64,000 bases of DNA, from contig NZ_BAYE01000007.1 of the NCBI RefSeq assembly GCF_000685095.1, positions 186,001 through 250,000 of the forward strand, read 5' to 3'. Position numbers and translations under genes: made by a program. The notes under the pieces are model-generated. The model searched no databases. It was not told where the DNA came from and saw only the letters and a list, made by a program, of their open reading frames with translations. This DNA is from Paraburkholderia caledonica NBRC 102488 (lineage in GTDB: Bacteria > Pseudomonadota > Gammaproteobacteria > Burkholderiales > Burkholderiaceae). Shown here piece after piece: positions 44,895-53,273 of this stretch (within the stretch, counting starts at the first letter, position 1; each line of letters begins with the position of its first letter).

Positions 44895-45560
44895 TTGGAC
44901 ACGCTGCTACATCTAGCCAATCTTGTGCTGCACATCGACAAGTTCCTGGGAGAATTCATCCACGTGTACGGCGCCTGGGTCTATGCGGTGCTGTTCCTGA
45001 TTGTGTTCTGCGAAACGGGGCTCGTGGTTCTGCCGTTTCTTCCGGGCGATTCGTTGCTGTTTATCGGCGGGGCTTTCTGCGCGTCTGGGCAGATGAGTCT
45101 CGGTCTACTGATCCTCTTGCTGTTCGTCGCGGCGACCACGGGCAATACCGTCAACTATACGATCGGACGAGCGATTGGGCCGAAGGTTTTCAATTCGCAT
45201 ATTCCGCTGCTCGAGCGTTTTCTCGACCGGCGCGCGCTGCAGAAAACACATGACTTCTACGAGAAACATGGCGGCAAGACCATCGTCCTTGCGCGCTTCA
45301 TTCCGGTTGTGCGGACGTTTGCGCCGTTTGTCGCGGGTGCTTCGGAGATGACGGTTAGCCGGTTTCAGCTGTTCAATGTCGCCGGCGCGCTGTTTTGGGT
45401 ATTGCTGCTTGTTCTGCTCGGCTATTTCTTCGGCAATATTCCGTTTATCCGCCAATATCTGAATGTGATCGTGCTCGTCGGGATTGGCGCTGCAATCGTG
45501 CCGGTCGTGCTGGGCGCGCTCTGGAAGATGATGCGCAAGAGTGCGTCGAAGCCTGGCTAA
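44895..45560 (+). CDS. DedA-family inner-membrane protein
   Basis: The roughly 221-residue protein belongs to the DedA/SNARE-associated family. The hallmarks are FCETGLVVLPFLPGDSLLFIGGAFCA (about 44-69), NTVNYTIGRAIGPKVF (about 91-106), FYEKHGGKTIVLARFIPVVRTFAPFVAGASEMTVSRFQLFNVAGALFWVLLLVLLGYFFGN (about 125-185) and a C-terminal transmembrane helix. Members support membrane potential and lipid-carrier recycling. The start is taken as the TTG at 44895, six bases after AAAGGA; an in-frame TTG at 44874 has no such site. A terminator follows. Confidence 0.88.
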   Translation: MDTLLHLANLVLHIDKFLGEFIHVYGAWVYAVLFLIVFCETGLVVLPFLPGDSLLFIGGAFCASGQMSLGLLILLLFVAATTGNTVNYTIGRAIGPKVFNSHIPLLERFLDRRALQKTHDFYEKHGGKTIVLARFIPVVRTFAPFVAGASEMTVSRFQLFNVAGALFWVLLLVLLGYFFGNIPFIRQYLNVIVLVGIGAAIVPVVLGALWKMMRKSASKPG

Positions 45561-45605
45561 CGCCGGCTCGGGCGCTTAGTCCGCTAACCTACTCGCATGA
45601 GCAAA

Positions 45606-45637
45606 CGGCGTCGCGTAAATTGCGACGCCGTTTTTTT
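45606..45637 (+). terminator. terminator after the DedA gene
   Basis: CGGCGTCGC and GCGACGCCG form a perfect 9-bp stem with a 7-nt loop, followed by seven T on the plus strand. A canonical intrinsic terminator. Confidence 0.92.
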
Positions 45638-45667
45638 GCGTGCGCGGCCACACGCCTGCATGCACGG

Positions 45668-46492
45668 TCACGTCACTGCACGCGGCGCGAGCGGGGTTTC
45701 CGGCGTCGGGTAACCGGCCTCGCGGAATGTCTGAATGATCGCGCGGTTAGTGTCGAAGTACACCTGCCAGTAATGCTCATTGTGTGCATAGGGTCGCACG
45801 CAAAGCAGCGGTCCTTCAGGCGTGAAGCTCAGCACTTCGACATCGGGCGCGGGGCTTTCCGCAACGTTCGGTATTTCGGCGATGGCGGCCTTCAGCCGGT
45901 TCATCGCGTCCGTCGCGTCAACGCCGTTCGCGATCTTCGCTGTCAGCTCGACCCGTCGCACCGGCAGCACGCTGTAATTGGAAATCGTGTCGGAGAAAAT
46001 CTTGTTGTTGCCGACGATCGTCGTTACGTTATCTGGCGTGACAATGGTCGTGCCGAACAAACCGAGTTCAGAGACGGTGCCCGTGACGCCGCCCGCGGTC
46101 ACGAAGTCGCCGACCTTGAACGGCCTCAACACCTGCATGAAGATGCCGGCCGCGAAGTGCGCGAGCAGTCCGCCCCACGCCGTGCCGATCGCGAGGCCGA
46201 GCCCGGCGAGAAGCGCGGCGAACGAAGTGGTCTGCACGCCGAATACCTGCAAGATCGCGAGGATTAGAAGCAGGTTCAATAACGCGCCGAGAATCGAGCC
46301 GAGGTAATGCGCGAGTGTGGGGTCGACGCGGCTGTTGCGCATCAGCACCGCACGCAGCAAGCGGGTAGTCAGTCCAATGACCCAGCGGCCGACGATCCAC
46401 AAGGCGATCGCACCGAGTACTTTGACGCCGAGGTCGATGCCGCGGGTCATCATGAAAACGCGTACGGTTTCGAAATCCAAGATGTTCCCCAA
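45668..46492 (-). CDS. small-conductance mechanosensitive channel (MscS family)
   Basis: The 274-residue channel protein has three transmembrane helices: about 20-40 (LGVKVLGAIALWIVGRWVIGL), 60-85 (LGSILGALLNLLLILAILQVFGV) and the pore-lining TM3 in SFAALLAGLGLAIGTAWGGLLAHFAAGIFMQVL (about 89-121). The MscS beta domain has PFKVGDFVTAGGVTGTVSELGLFGTTIVTPDNVTTIVGNNKIFSDTISNYS. It opens under membrane tension to release solutes in osmotic downshock. Length is close to E. coli MscS (286). Gene is alone on the minus strand; the 165 bp upstream hold no gene. Confidence 0.94.
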   Translation of the reverse strand: MGNILDFETVRVFMMTRGIDLGVKVLGAIALWIVGRWVIGLTTRLLRAVLMRNSRVDPTLAHYLGSILGALLNLLLILAILQVFGVQTTSFAALLAGLGLAIGTAWGGLLAHFAAGIFMQVLRPFKVGDFVTAGGVTGTVSELGLFGTTIVTPDNVTTIVGNNKIFSDTISNYSVLPVRRVELTAKIANGVDATDAMNRLKAAIAEIPNVAESPAPDVEVLSFTPEGPLLCVRPYAHNEHYWQVYFDTNRAIIQTFREAGYPTPETPLAPRAVT

Positions 46493-46657
46493 TCGGTGAA
46501 CTTGCTCTGACTGATTTACGACGTGACGCGATGCTGCGGCGGGCGCCTGGGTGGCCGAATCTCATCCGGATACCGCTTGGTCTTGGAAAGTTATAGGTGA
46601 AGGCGCGAGGCTTCGCAAGGACCGTTCCCGCGACGCCTCAAGCTCGCGCGACGCGTT

Positions 46658-47032
46658 TTACATCGGCAGGTGCGAGTCGGAGTAGGGCGATGTCGGAATG
46701 ACCAACGTCTTGCCTAACGTCGATCTGGTGGGTCGGTTTCGACGACCCAGACTGCGCCACGCAACTGCCGCAACGATTGCGAGCGCATATGCGGCGCTGC
46801 GTACGAAGAACGCCGTCGGCGAGCTGAACTGGCCATAACGCGTGCGGGCGTCGGCGAAGACAAGGAAAGTGAGGGCTGCATCCAGCAGCATAGCGGCGAG
46901 CGCCAGCGCGGAAAATACGCGAGAGCCGTCTATCGCGGCGCCGGGTATCAGGCGATTACACCCATTGCACGCAACGAGCACGATCGCCAGCAACGCAAGA
47001 TTCGAAGCGAGATCGAACAGGAAATTGGTCAT
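46658..47032 (-). CDS. hypothetical membrane protein
   Basis: A 124-residue protein with three predicted membrane segments: about 3-22 (NFLFDLASNLALLAIVLVAC), 40-60 (VFSALALAAMLLDAALTFLVF) and 78-95 (FFVRSAAYALAIVAAVAW). A polar tail follows. The ATG at 47032 lies before the first helix; an open frame reaches 47122 with no hydrophobic or conserved features. I do not recognise a family. It is preceded by about 380 bp without a gene on this strand, up to tRNA-Lys. Confidence 0.6.
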   Translation of the reverse strand: MTNFLFDLASNLALLAIVLVACNGCNRLIPGAAIDGSRVFSALALAAMLLDAALTFLVFADARTRYGQFSSPTAFFVRSAAYALAIVAAVAWRSLGRRNRPTRSTLGKTLVIPTSPYSDSHLPM

Positions 47033-47363
47033 ATCGATGGAATGAAAGCGCCGCAGGTTGCGGTGTTGCGAGAGCGTCTGCGTCCGTCGGTTCTCGGCGG
47101 ATTGGCAGACGGCGGCGATCATTGCACGTCTTTATGTCTCAATAAATGCTCACGTTCGCAGTCCGTAGCGTTGTCGGAATGTGCGAAATATCGCGTGAGG
47201 AAAGTCGGGGGCGTAACGAGAAATCGCGGCGAGTTGTGGACTGTTTTCGCTGTGGACTTCGCCGTGTTGTTTGCGCTCGTTGTTCTTGACGAGAAGAGCG
47301 CTGTCAGGAGACTAGCGGAGCGCGCGCTGCAAAGAAAAACAGCGACGAAAAGAAGACAGCGAC
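47033..47363. other. intergenic region between small membrane protein and tRNA-Lys terminator
   Basis: About 330 bp without a supported gene. It contains a 13-bp direct repeat near its right end. An open frame runs across it on the plus strand into tRNA-Lys, but it would overlap the tRNA and has no family resemblance. Confidence 0.55.
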
Positions 47364-47368
47364 GAAAA
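47339..47368. repeat. 13-bp direct repeat
   Basis: ACAGCGACGAAAA occurs twice (47339-47351 and 47356-47368), separated by GAAG, next to the tRNA-Lys terminator. Probably a local duplication. Confidence 0.7.
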
Positions 47369-47404
47369 AAGAAAAGGGCTTACGACGCTGACGCGTGTAA
47401 GCCC
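47364..47404 (-). terminator. terminator of tRNA-Lys
   Basis: GGGCTTAC and GTAAGCCC form a perfect 8-bp stem with a 13-nt loop. On the minus strand it is followed by TTTTCTTTTTT, giving a canonical intrinsic terminator 10 bp after the tRNA 3' end. Confidence 0.9.
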
Positions 47405-47414
47405 TCGAATCTTT

Positions 47415-47490
47415 TGGTAGGCCGTACGGGATTCGAACCTGTGACCAACGGATTAAAAGTCCGCTGCTCTACCAGCTGAGCTAACGACCC
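47415..47490 (-). tRNA. tRNA-Lys (anticodon UUU)
   Basis: 76 nt, read on the minus strand: acceptor GGGTCGT pairing with ACGGCCT, a D arm with AGCTCAGCTGGTAGAGC, an anticodon stem CGGAC/ATCCG-type with loop CTTTTAA (anticodon TTT), a T arm with GGTTCGAATCC, and an encoded ACCA 3' end. It has its own consensus promoter and an intrinsic terminator. Confidence 0.97.
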
Positions 47491-47504
47491 AAAAGAGAAG
47501 CGAA

Positions 47505-47534
47505 ATTATAGCGATAGCCCCGGAGGACTGTCAA
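47505..47534 (-). promoter_or_regulatory. tRNA-Lys promoter
   Basis: On the minus strand TTGACA (47534-47529), an 18-bp spacer and TATAAT (47510-47505) form a full-consensus sigma-70 promoter. It lies about 15 bp before the tRNA 5' end. Confidence 0.9.
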
Positions 47535-47580
47535 CCAGTTCCGAGCAATCCGATGTACACGTTAGTGAAGTTCAGATAGT

Positions 47581-47613
47581 GAAAAGCCCGGGGCGTGAAG
47601 ACCCAGGCTTTTC
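47581..47613 (-). terminator. terminator after cpoB
   Basis: On the minus strand AAAAGCCTGGG and CCCCGGGCTTTT pair in a hairpin with a 7-8 nt loop ending in TTTT. It lies about 80 bp after the cpoB stop and closes the tol-pal cluster. Confidence 0.75.
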
Positions 47614-47692
47614 AGCGAGAGGCGCGCGTGACCATCTTTTTTGGCGCTCACGGACACTGCGCGTTACTGCCAACTGCTCGACACTACTGCGA

Positions 47693-48454
47693 CTACTTGA
47701 TCTGCGACAGCTTGCTTTGCGCCGACTGCGCGACGTCCGAGCCGCCGTATTGCGCGACGATCTGCTCGAGCGTCTTCTTGGCCGCGGCCTTCTGACCTTG
47801 CTCGAGCTGATTATTCGCGATTGCCATCAATGCCTCAGGCGCTCGCGGATGCTGCGGATAATTCTTCACCACACCCTGCCAGGTCGCCGTCGAGCCCTTG
47901 TAATCGCGCAACGCATAGAGCGCGTTGCCGAGCCAGTACTGCGCGGTCGGCTGATAGGGGCTGTTCGGATACTTGGAGATGAAGCTGCGGAACGACGCCG
48001 CCGCATTCTTGAAGTCGCCGTTGCGGAACTGCTGTGAAGCCGCATTGAACGACTCCGTTTCGCCCGGCTGCACCTCGCCCTGAACGCCATCCACCGTTTG
48101 CTGCTGCGGCTCGAATTTCTTCAGGCGCGTGTCCAGATCGGTGTAGTAGTCCTTCTGCTGTTTTTGCAGCGTGGCGAGCTGATTAGCCATGTCCTCGTTC
48201 TGCCCGCGCAGCGTCGCGACCTGTTGATTCATCTGGTCGAGACGGTTGGACTGATCGAGGATCGTGCGCTGTGCTGCCGACAACTGGCTCGACAGGCTGT
48301 CAGTCTTCGACCGAAGATCGAGAATGGCCTGACGGGCCTGATCGTCGTCGAAGATACCGGCGTGCGCCGGCACAGCCATGAAGACCGTGCCCGCGACGCA
48401 GGCCGCTGCGGCAAATCGCAGCCAGGAGAAACGATGCGTCATTCGGCTCATCAC
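47693..48454 (-). CDS. cpoB: Tol-Pal system protein CpoB/YbgF
   Basis: The 253-residue periplasmic protein starts with a signal peptide (FAAAACVAGTVFMAVPAHA, cleavage about residue 32). A coiled-coil trimerisation region follows (about 45-110, SLSSQLSAAQRTILDQSNRLDQMNQQVATLRGQNEDMANQLATLQKQQ). The C-terminus is a TPR domain (YPNSPYQPTAQYWLGNALYALRDYKGSTATWQGVVKNYPQHPRAPEALMAIANNQLEQGQKAAAKKTLEQIV). CpoB links Tol energy to peptidoglycan synthesis at division. It lies 7 bp after pal. Confidence 0.95.
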   Translation of the reverse strand: MMSRMTHRFSWLRFAAAACVAGTVFMAVPAHAGIFDDDQARQAILDLRSKTDSLSSQLSAAQRTILDQSNRLDQMNQQVATLRGQNEDMANQLATLQKQQKDYYTDLDTRLKKFEPQQQTVDGVQGEVQPGETESFNAASQQFRNGDFKNAAASFRSFISKYPNSPYQPTAQYWLGNALYALRDYKGSTATWQGVVKNYPQHPRAPEALMAIANNQLEQGQKAAAKKTLEQIVAQYGGSDVAQSAQSKLSQIK

Positions 48455-48461
48455 CTGTTAC

Positions 48462-48971
48462 TTACTGTTGGTACACGAGATCGGCGCGGCGGTTCTGTGC
48501 CCACGACGATTCGTCATGACCGGTAGCTTGCGGCTTTTCCTTGCCGAGGCTCACGGCTTCCATTTGCGAGTCGGTCACGCCCATCAGCGACAGCGAACGA
48601 CGCACTGCTTCGGCGCGCTTCTGGCCGAGTGCCAGGTTGTACTCGCTCGTGCCGCGCTCGTCGGTGTTGCCCTGGATCAGCACGTGGCGTTGCGGATGGC
48701 TCTTCAGATACTGCGCGTGTTGTTGCAGCAGCGACTGGTAGTCGTCCTTCACCGAATAGCTGTCGAAGTCGAAGTAAATGCTGCGCTTTGCGAGCGGGCT
48801 GTTCGGATCGTTCAGCGGGTCGACGTTCACTTGCGCGACATCGTTCGGGTTCGGTTGCGTCGAGACGGCGCCGCCCTTGTTTGCGTTTTCGTCGAGCTTG
48901 ACGCCCGAGTGACATGCGGCCAGTGCACCGACCATGAGGACTGCGAATGCGAAGCGAAGTTTAGACATCAT
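48462..48971 (-). CDS. pal: peptidoglycan-associated lipoprotein Pal
   Basis: The 169-residue outer-membrane lipoprotein has a signal peptide with a lipobox (VGALAAC, modified Cys at about 20) and an OmpA-like peptidoglycan-binding domain (IYFDFDSYSVKDDYQSLLQQHAQYLKSHPQRHVLIQGNTDERGTSEYNLALGQKRAEAVRRSL). A strong AAGGAG precedes the start. Two adjacent ATG codons (48971, 48968) are possible starts. It lies between tolB (31 bp upstream) and cpoB. Confidence 0.97.
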   Translation of the reverse strand: MMSKLRFAFAVLMVGALAACHSGVKLDENANKGGAVSTQPNPNDVAQVNVDPLNDPNSPLAKRSIYFDFDSYSVKDDYQSLLQQHAQYLKSHPQRHVLIQGNTDERGTSEYNLALGQKRAEAVRRSLSLMGVTDSQMEAVSLGKEKPQATGHDESSWAQNRRADLVYQQ

Positions 48972-49002
48972 TTTTTACTCTCCTTGTGTTATTGCATCAA
49001 CG

Positions 49003-50295
49003 TTATTGCATGAAAGGGCCCCAGGACGGCTCACGTACGCTGCCGCCCTGCACTGACAGGACCTGCCGGGTGCGACCGTCGGTCGAAACCGCAGCCAATA
49101 CGCCACGGCCGTTCACCTGAGTGGCGTAAAGAATGTACTGACCGTTCGCCGCGAAGCTCGGCGATTCGTCATGTGTCGTGTCCGTCAGGCCCGTGGCCGT
49201 TCCGCCTTGCAGGTCCTGGATATACAGCTTGAAGCCGCCGCCGACGCGCGAAATATACGCGAGTTGCTTGCCGTCCGGGCTCACGCGCGGACTGGTGTTG
49301 TAGCTGCCGGTGAACGTGACCCGTTGTGCCGCGCCGGCGCTTTCACCCTGCGCCGACATCTTGTAGATCTGCGGTTGACCGCCGCGGTCGCTCGTGAAAT
49401 AGATCGTCTGGCCGTCTGGCGAGAAGGTCGGCTCCGTGTCGATCGAGCTGCCTTGCGTGAGACGGCGCATGCCAGTGCCGTCCGCATTGACGGCGAAGAT
49501 TTGCGTGTTGCCGGTGCGCGAGAGCGCCACGGCGAGCGTGCGCCCGTCCGGCGACCATGCTGGCGCGCTGTTATTGCCTTTCTGGTCCGAAACGACAATA
49601 CGCCGACCCGTAGGCAAATCGTGGATATAGACGATCGGTTTCTTCTTTTCGAACGATACGTAAGCCACCTTGGTGCCATCAGGCGACCATGCCGGCGAGA
49701 TGATCGGCTCGGGGCTCGACAACGCAATATGCGCGTCCTGACCGTCCGAATCCGAGATCTGCAACTGATAACGGTTGCCGGTCTTGATGACATACGACAG
49801 CCGCGTCGCGAACACGCCGCGGCCGCCCATCAGCTTCGCGTATATGTAGTCGGCCACCTTGTGCGCGCTCATGCGCAGGCCGCTTTCGGGGCTCACCAGC
49901 ACGAGGCCGCCGAGGCTCTCGCCCTTGACCGTGTCGTACAGCTTGAAGCGCACTTCGTACTGGCCGTTCGGCAGGCGGTTCACGCTGCCGGCTACGAATG
50001 CATTCGCGCCTTTGGCCTTCCAGCTGCCGAGGTCGACCGAGGCCGTTTCGGGAACCGGCGTCGAGCCTGCGTCGATATTGGTGAATTTGCCGCTGCGTTG
50101 CAGGTCCTGACGCACGATAGTGCTGACCTGTTGCGGCGAGCTCGCTTCGTTGGCGAAGTTCGCCGTTGCGATCGGGAACTGGGTGGACCCGACGCCCGTC
50201 ACGAGGACGTTGAGTTGTGCGTTCGCGGCACCGCCGACGGCGATCAGGCACGACGCTACAAGTGTCCGCAGGCCTAGCTTGGTCATCAAACTCAT
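49003..50295 (-). CDS. tolB: Tol-Pal system beta-propeller protein TolB
   Basis: The roughly 430-residue periplasmic protein has a signal peptide ([21 protein letters not shown]) and an N-terminal alpha/beta domain. A six-bladed WD40-like propeller follows with repeats such as [61 protein letters not shown] and [20 protein letters not shown]. It binds Pal and TolA. The start ATG at 50295 (MSLMTKLG) fits the family, with a GGGGAA upstream; an in-frame TTG upstream gives a longer frame. tolA ends 137 bp upstream. Confidence 0.95.
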   Translation of the reverse strand: MSLMTKLGLRTLVASCLIAVGGAANAQLNVLVTGVGSTQFPIATANFANEASSPQQVSTIVRQDLQRSGKFTNIDAGSTPVPETASVDLGSWKAKGANAFVAGSVNRLPNGQYEVRFKLYDTVKGESLGGLVLVSPESGLRMSAHKVADYIYAKLMGGRGVFATRLSYVIKTGNRYQLQISDSDGQDAHIALSSPEPIISPAWSPDGTKVAYVSFEKKKPIVYIHDLPTGRRIVVSDQKGNNSAPAWSPDGRTLAVALSRTGNTQIFAVNADGTGMRRLTQGSSIDTEPTFSPDGQTIYFTSDRGGQPQIYKMSAQGESAGAAQRVTFTGSYNTSPRVSPDGKQLAYISRVGGGFKLYIQDLQGGTATGLTDTTHDESPSFAANGQYILYATQVNGRGVLAAVSTDGRTRQVLSVQGGSVREPSWGPFMQ

Positions 50296-50432
50296 GCTGT
50301 ATGGATTCCCCAAAAAACGGTTTTACTAAAGCTTCGCGACAGCAGACAGACCGGAAAAGGGCTAATTCGTTCCCGAGCGCGCCGCGCCGGGCGGGGCGCT
50401 GGGTCTACTGTCAAGTTCCTGTCAGGCTTTCA

Positions 50433-51446
50433 TCAACCTGCCGGTCGCAACGTAATTCTGAAGCTCGCCGGCGTCTTGCCGTCGATGTCCTGAGGCATTG
50501 GGTCCGAGCGCTGCACGGCTCGCAAGGCCGCGTCGTCCCATGCGGAATTGCCGCTGCTGTGAGCGATCGTTGCGCTCAACAGGGTACCCGTCGGTGAACA
50601 ACGAACGGCGATCACCGTCTCGAGGCCCTCCGTCTCACCGCCCCACGAAATGTTCGGCCGCACCACGCGACGCACCTTGTCAGCGTAACCCGGCGATGCT
50701 GCATTGCCACCCGAGCCGCTGCCCGTGCCACTCTTGCCGAGGCCATTGCCAGTCGAGCCCGGAGGCCCGGCCATGCCTTGCATCTGCGCAAGGCGCGCGC
50801 GGCGTTCCGCGTCGACCTTCTTCGCTTGCGCCGCTGCTTCGGCTTGTGCGGCTTGTGCCTTCGCCTTCGCCGCCTTTTGCGCGTCCGCCTTTTTCTGCGC
50901 TTCGGCCTCAGCCTGCTTTTGCTGTTCCTGCTGCTGTTCCTTCAACTGCTGCTGCTTCTGCTGCTCGGCCAACTGCTGTTGCTTCAGCTTTTCTGCCTGC
51001 TGCTGTTGTTGCTTCTGCTTCGCGGCCGCCGCTTTCTGGGCCGCCAATTGCGCCGCCTGTTCGGCCAACTGCTGCTGACGCTTCGCCTCGGCTTCCTGCT
51101 GAGCCTGCAGCTTTTCCTGACGTTGTTGTTCCGCGAGTTGCGCCTGACGAGCCGCTTCCTGTTGCTTGTGTTTCTTCTCCTGCAGCGCGATCTCGGCCTG
51201 TTCGTCCGCCACCGGCGGAGCAGGGACCGCAGGCGCGGGCGGCGGCACCACGCGCGGGATCGCGGTGTCCGGTACTTCGGTCCACAGTTCCGCTTCGGCG
51301 CCTTCGGGCGTGCTGTTCTGCCACTGAATGCCGTGATAGAGGAAGAACCCGAGCAGCGCATGCATCACCAGCGCGAACGCAAAGGCGCGTCCGGTGCCGC
51401 GTTCACGCGGTGGCTGGAGCGGATAGTCGGTGTTCTTACGGATCAT
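50433..51446 (-). CDS. tolA: Tol-Pal system protein TolA
   Basis: The 337-residue inner-membrane protein has one N-terminal helix (AFAFALVMHALLGFFLYHGI, about 22-41), a Pro-rich stretch and a long Lys/Ala/Gln/Glu-rich helical domain II (about 85-215). A Gly-rich linker leads to a C-terminal TolA domain III (VRRVVRPNISWGGETEGLETVIAVRCSPTGTLLSATIAHSSGNSAWDDAALRAVQRSDPMP). It spans the periplasm to TolB and Pal using energy from TolQR. Its ATG overlaps the tolR stop by 4 bp. Confidence 0.95.
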   Translation of the reverse strand: MIRKNTDYPLQPPRERGTGRAFAFALVMHALLGFFLYHGIQWQNSTPEGAEAELWTEVPDTAIPRVVPPPAPAVPAPPVADEQAEIALQEKKHKQQEAARQAQLAEQQRQEKLQAQQEAEAKRQQQLAEQAAQLAAQKAAAAKQKQQQQQAEKLKQQQLAEQQKQQQLKEQQQEQQKQAEAEAQKKADAQKAAKAKAQAAQAEAAAQAKKVDAERRARLAQMQGMAGPPGSTGNGLGKSGTGSGSGGNAASPGYADKVRRVVRPNISWGGETEGLETVIAVRCSPTGTLLSATIAHSSGNSAWDDAALRAVQRSDPMPQDIDGKTPASFRITLRPAG

Positions 51447-51889
51447 TGCGATTTGACGAGCAATCCAACGCGTTTGACGCCCCGTGCCTTCAGCTCGGAC
51501 ATCACGTTCATCACGGCTTCATACTTCACGGTCTTGTCGGCGGCGATCACGACGGGCTGATCGGGATGCGACTGCGCGCGGTCGGCGATAAAGCCGTTGA
51601 GGCCCGCCTTCGTCATGTCCTCCTGCTGCTGCGCGCCGGAATCGTCCTTGTATTTGACGCTCATGTTGCCGTCCGCGCGAATGTTGACGATTACAGGCGG
51701 CGTTTGCTGTTGCGGCGCTGCGCCACCGACAGTCGGCAGATTGACGATGGACGGCGCGACTAGCGGCGCGGTCACCATGAAGATGACGAGCAGCACGAGC
51801 ATCACGTCGATATACGGCACGACGTTGATGTCTGACATCGCGCGGCGCGAGCGGCCGCCGCGCATGCTGGAGGAGCGAGAGCCTGCCAT
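51443..51889 (-). CDS. tolR: Tol-Pal system protein TolR
   Basis: The 148-residue ExbD-type protein has one transmembrane helix (about 22-45: NVVPYIDVMLVLLVIFMVTAPLV) with the proton-linked aspartate in YIDVMLVLL, and a periplasmic domain ending VMNVMSELKARGVKRVGLLVK. With TolQ it forms the proton-driven motor that energises TolA. It starts 10 bp after tolQ and overlaps tolA by 4 bp. The N-terminus is Ser/Arg-rich. Confidence 0.96.
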   Translation of the reverse strand: MAGSRSSSMRGGRSRRAMSDINVVPYIDVMLVLLVIFMVTAPLVAPSIVNLPTVGGAAPQQQTPPVIVNIRADGNMSVKYKDDSGAQQQEDMTKAGLNGFIADRAQSHPDQPVVIAADKTVKYEAVMNVMSELKARGVKRVGLLVKSQ

Positions 51890-51899
51890 CGTGGACTCC

Positions 51900-52577
51900 T
51901 TAGTGCGCCTGGCGCTGCAAGATGTTCGAGAACTCTTCGATGAAGGTCTCGAAGCGGATCGCCAGACGGTCGATGTCGTGCGCGTAGCGGTTGTATGCGA
52001 CCACGGCCGGGATCGCGGCGAACAGGCCGATCGCGGTTGCGGTCAGCGCTTCGGCGATGCCGGGCGCCACGTTCGCGAGCGTGGCCTGTTGCACGTTGGC
52101 GAGTCCGCGGAACGCATTCATGATCCCCCACACCGTGCCGAACAAACCGATATAAGGGCTGACCGAACCGACCGACGCCAGAAACGCGAGGTTCGCTTCG
52201 AGCACGTCCATTTCACGCTGGAACGCTGCACGCATTGCACGGCGCGCGCCGTCGAGAATCGCGCCCGGGTCGTTCAGGCGTTTCTCTTTGCCCTTGAGAA
52301 ATTCGCGCATGCCCGACTCGAAAATCCGCTCGAGCGCGCCAATGGTGTGACGGTTATTGGCAGCGCTCTGATACAGCGCCTGCAGGTCGCCGCCCGACCA
52401 GAAATCGCGTTCGAAACGCTCAGTCTGCGCGCGGGCGCGACGGATCGCAAACCACTTGCGGAAGATGAAAGTCCACGAGAGCAGTGACAGCAACAGCAGG
52501 AGCGCCATGACGGCCTGCGCCAGCAGGCTCGCGTTGAGTACGAGAGAAACGATCGACAGATCTTGTGTAGTGTTCAT
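51900..52577 (-). CDS. tolQ: Tol-Pal system protein TolQ
   Basis: The 225-residue ExbB/MotA-type inner-membrane protein has three helices: about 12-38 (VLNASLLAQAVMALLLLLSLLSWTFIF), 131-153 (LAFLASVGSVSPYIGLFGTVWGIM) and 165-190 (VAPGIAEALTATAIGLFAAIPAVVAY). The ATG at 52577 gives the family start MNTTQDLSIVSLVLNAS; the longer open frame to 52871 is unconserved. It follows ybgC after 157 bp and heads tolQRAB-pal-cpoB. The ribosome-binding site is weak. Confidence 0.95.
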   Translation of the reverse strand: MNTTQDLSIVSLVLNASLLAQAVMALLLLLSLLSWTFIFRKWFAIRRARAQTERFERDFWSGGDLQALYQSAANNRHTIGALERIFESGMREFLKGKEKRLNDPGAILDGARRAMRAAFQREMDVLEANLAFLASVGSVSPYIGLFGTVWGIMNAFRGLANVQQATLANVAPGIAEALTATAIGLFAAIPAVVAYNRYAHDIDRLAIRFETFIEEFSNILQRQAH

Positions 52578-52734
52578 AAAGGTTCGTTTTATCGTCCCGA
52601 AAGGGGCGTCCGGCTTTGCAAGGCCACACGAAGCTTTCCGTGAGCAAAACGGAAGCATCGGCGGCACTGCAAGCCGAACCATGCTTTTGTGCTGCCTGGT
52701 CGATGCGAGTTCACTGGCCCCGTAACAACGAGAG

Positions 52735-53205
52735 TCAGCATGCGTTCGTTGACACGCCGCCGTCGCGCACGCATGGTCCGCGCCGCAAAGCTGCCAGAAC
52801 TTGCGGCGGAATCGCGGCGGGGCGCAGCGCTGTACGCTCGACGCAACCGACCCGGATCGAGCCGGTAGCAAGCAACGTGCCGTCGCGCCACGCTTCCTGC
52901 GCGAAGTCGACAGAAGCTCTGCCGAGCCGCTCGATCCGGCTCACCACCTTGACGACGTCGTCGAGACGCGCGGGCGCCCGATAGTCGACTGCGGTGCTGC
53001 GGACGATGAAGATCGCGCCCGTTTCATCGGCGAGCCGATTCTGGTCGATGCCGCACGCGCGCAGCCATTCGGTGCGCGCCCGTTCAAAGAACTTCAGGTA
53101 ATTCGCGTAAAACACGATGCCGCCGGCGTCGGTATCTTCGTAGTACACGCGGATGCCCCACGAATGGCCGAATTCCGTGCCTGGCTGGCTGGTCGTCATA
53201 TTCAT
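52735..53205 (-). CDS. ybgC: Tol-Pal-associated acyl-CoA thioesterase YbgC
   Basis: The roughly 156-residue hotdog-fold thioesterase has WGIRVYYEDTDAGGIVFYANYLKFFERARTEWLRACGIDQ (about 16-55, catalytic Asp in YEDTDAGG) and SRIERLGRASVDFAQEAWRDGTLLATGSIRVGCVE. It heads the tol-pal cluster, as in E. coli. I chose the ATG at 53205 (MNMTTSQPG) because a -10 box stands 7 nt before it. An ATG at 53229 would put that -10 inside the gene. Confidence 0.93.
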   Translation of the reverse strand: MNMTTSQPGTEFGHSWGIRVYYEDTDAGGIVFYANYLKFFERARTEWLRACGIDQNRLADETGAIFIVRSTAVDYRAPARLDDVVKVVSRIERLGRASVDFAQEAWRDGTLLATGSIRVGCVERTALRPAAIPPQVLAALRRGPCVRDGGVSTNAC

Positions 53206-53212
53206 GCGGCGC

Positions 53213-53218
53213 ATTTTA
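53213..53218 (-). promoter_or_regulatory. -10 box abutting the ybgC start codon
   Basis: On the minus strand TAAAAT lies 7 nt before the ATG at 53205. A transcript from it would start at or just before the start codon and carry the whole ybgC-tol-pal cluster. No ribosome-binding site is visible. Confidence 0.45.
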
Positions 53219-53273
53219 CCGGATCGCACACTGCGAGGTCTGTTTCAAGATGTGCGCGCCGTCTGGCGGGCCT

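Noticed and set aside
47042..47479. 145-codon plus-strand frame ending inside tRNA-Lys
   Set aside because: It overlaps the tRNA on the opposite strand and its terminator; no family resemblance.
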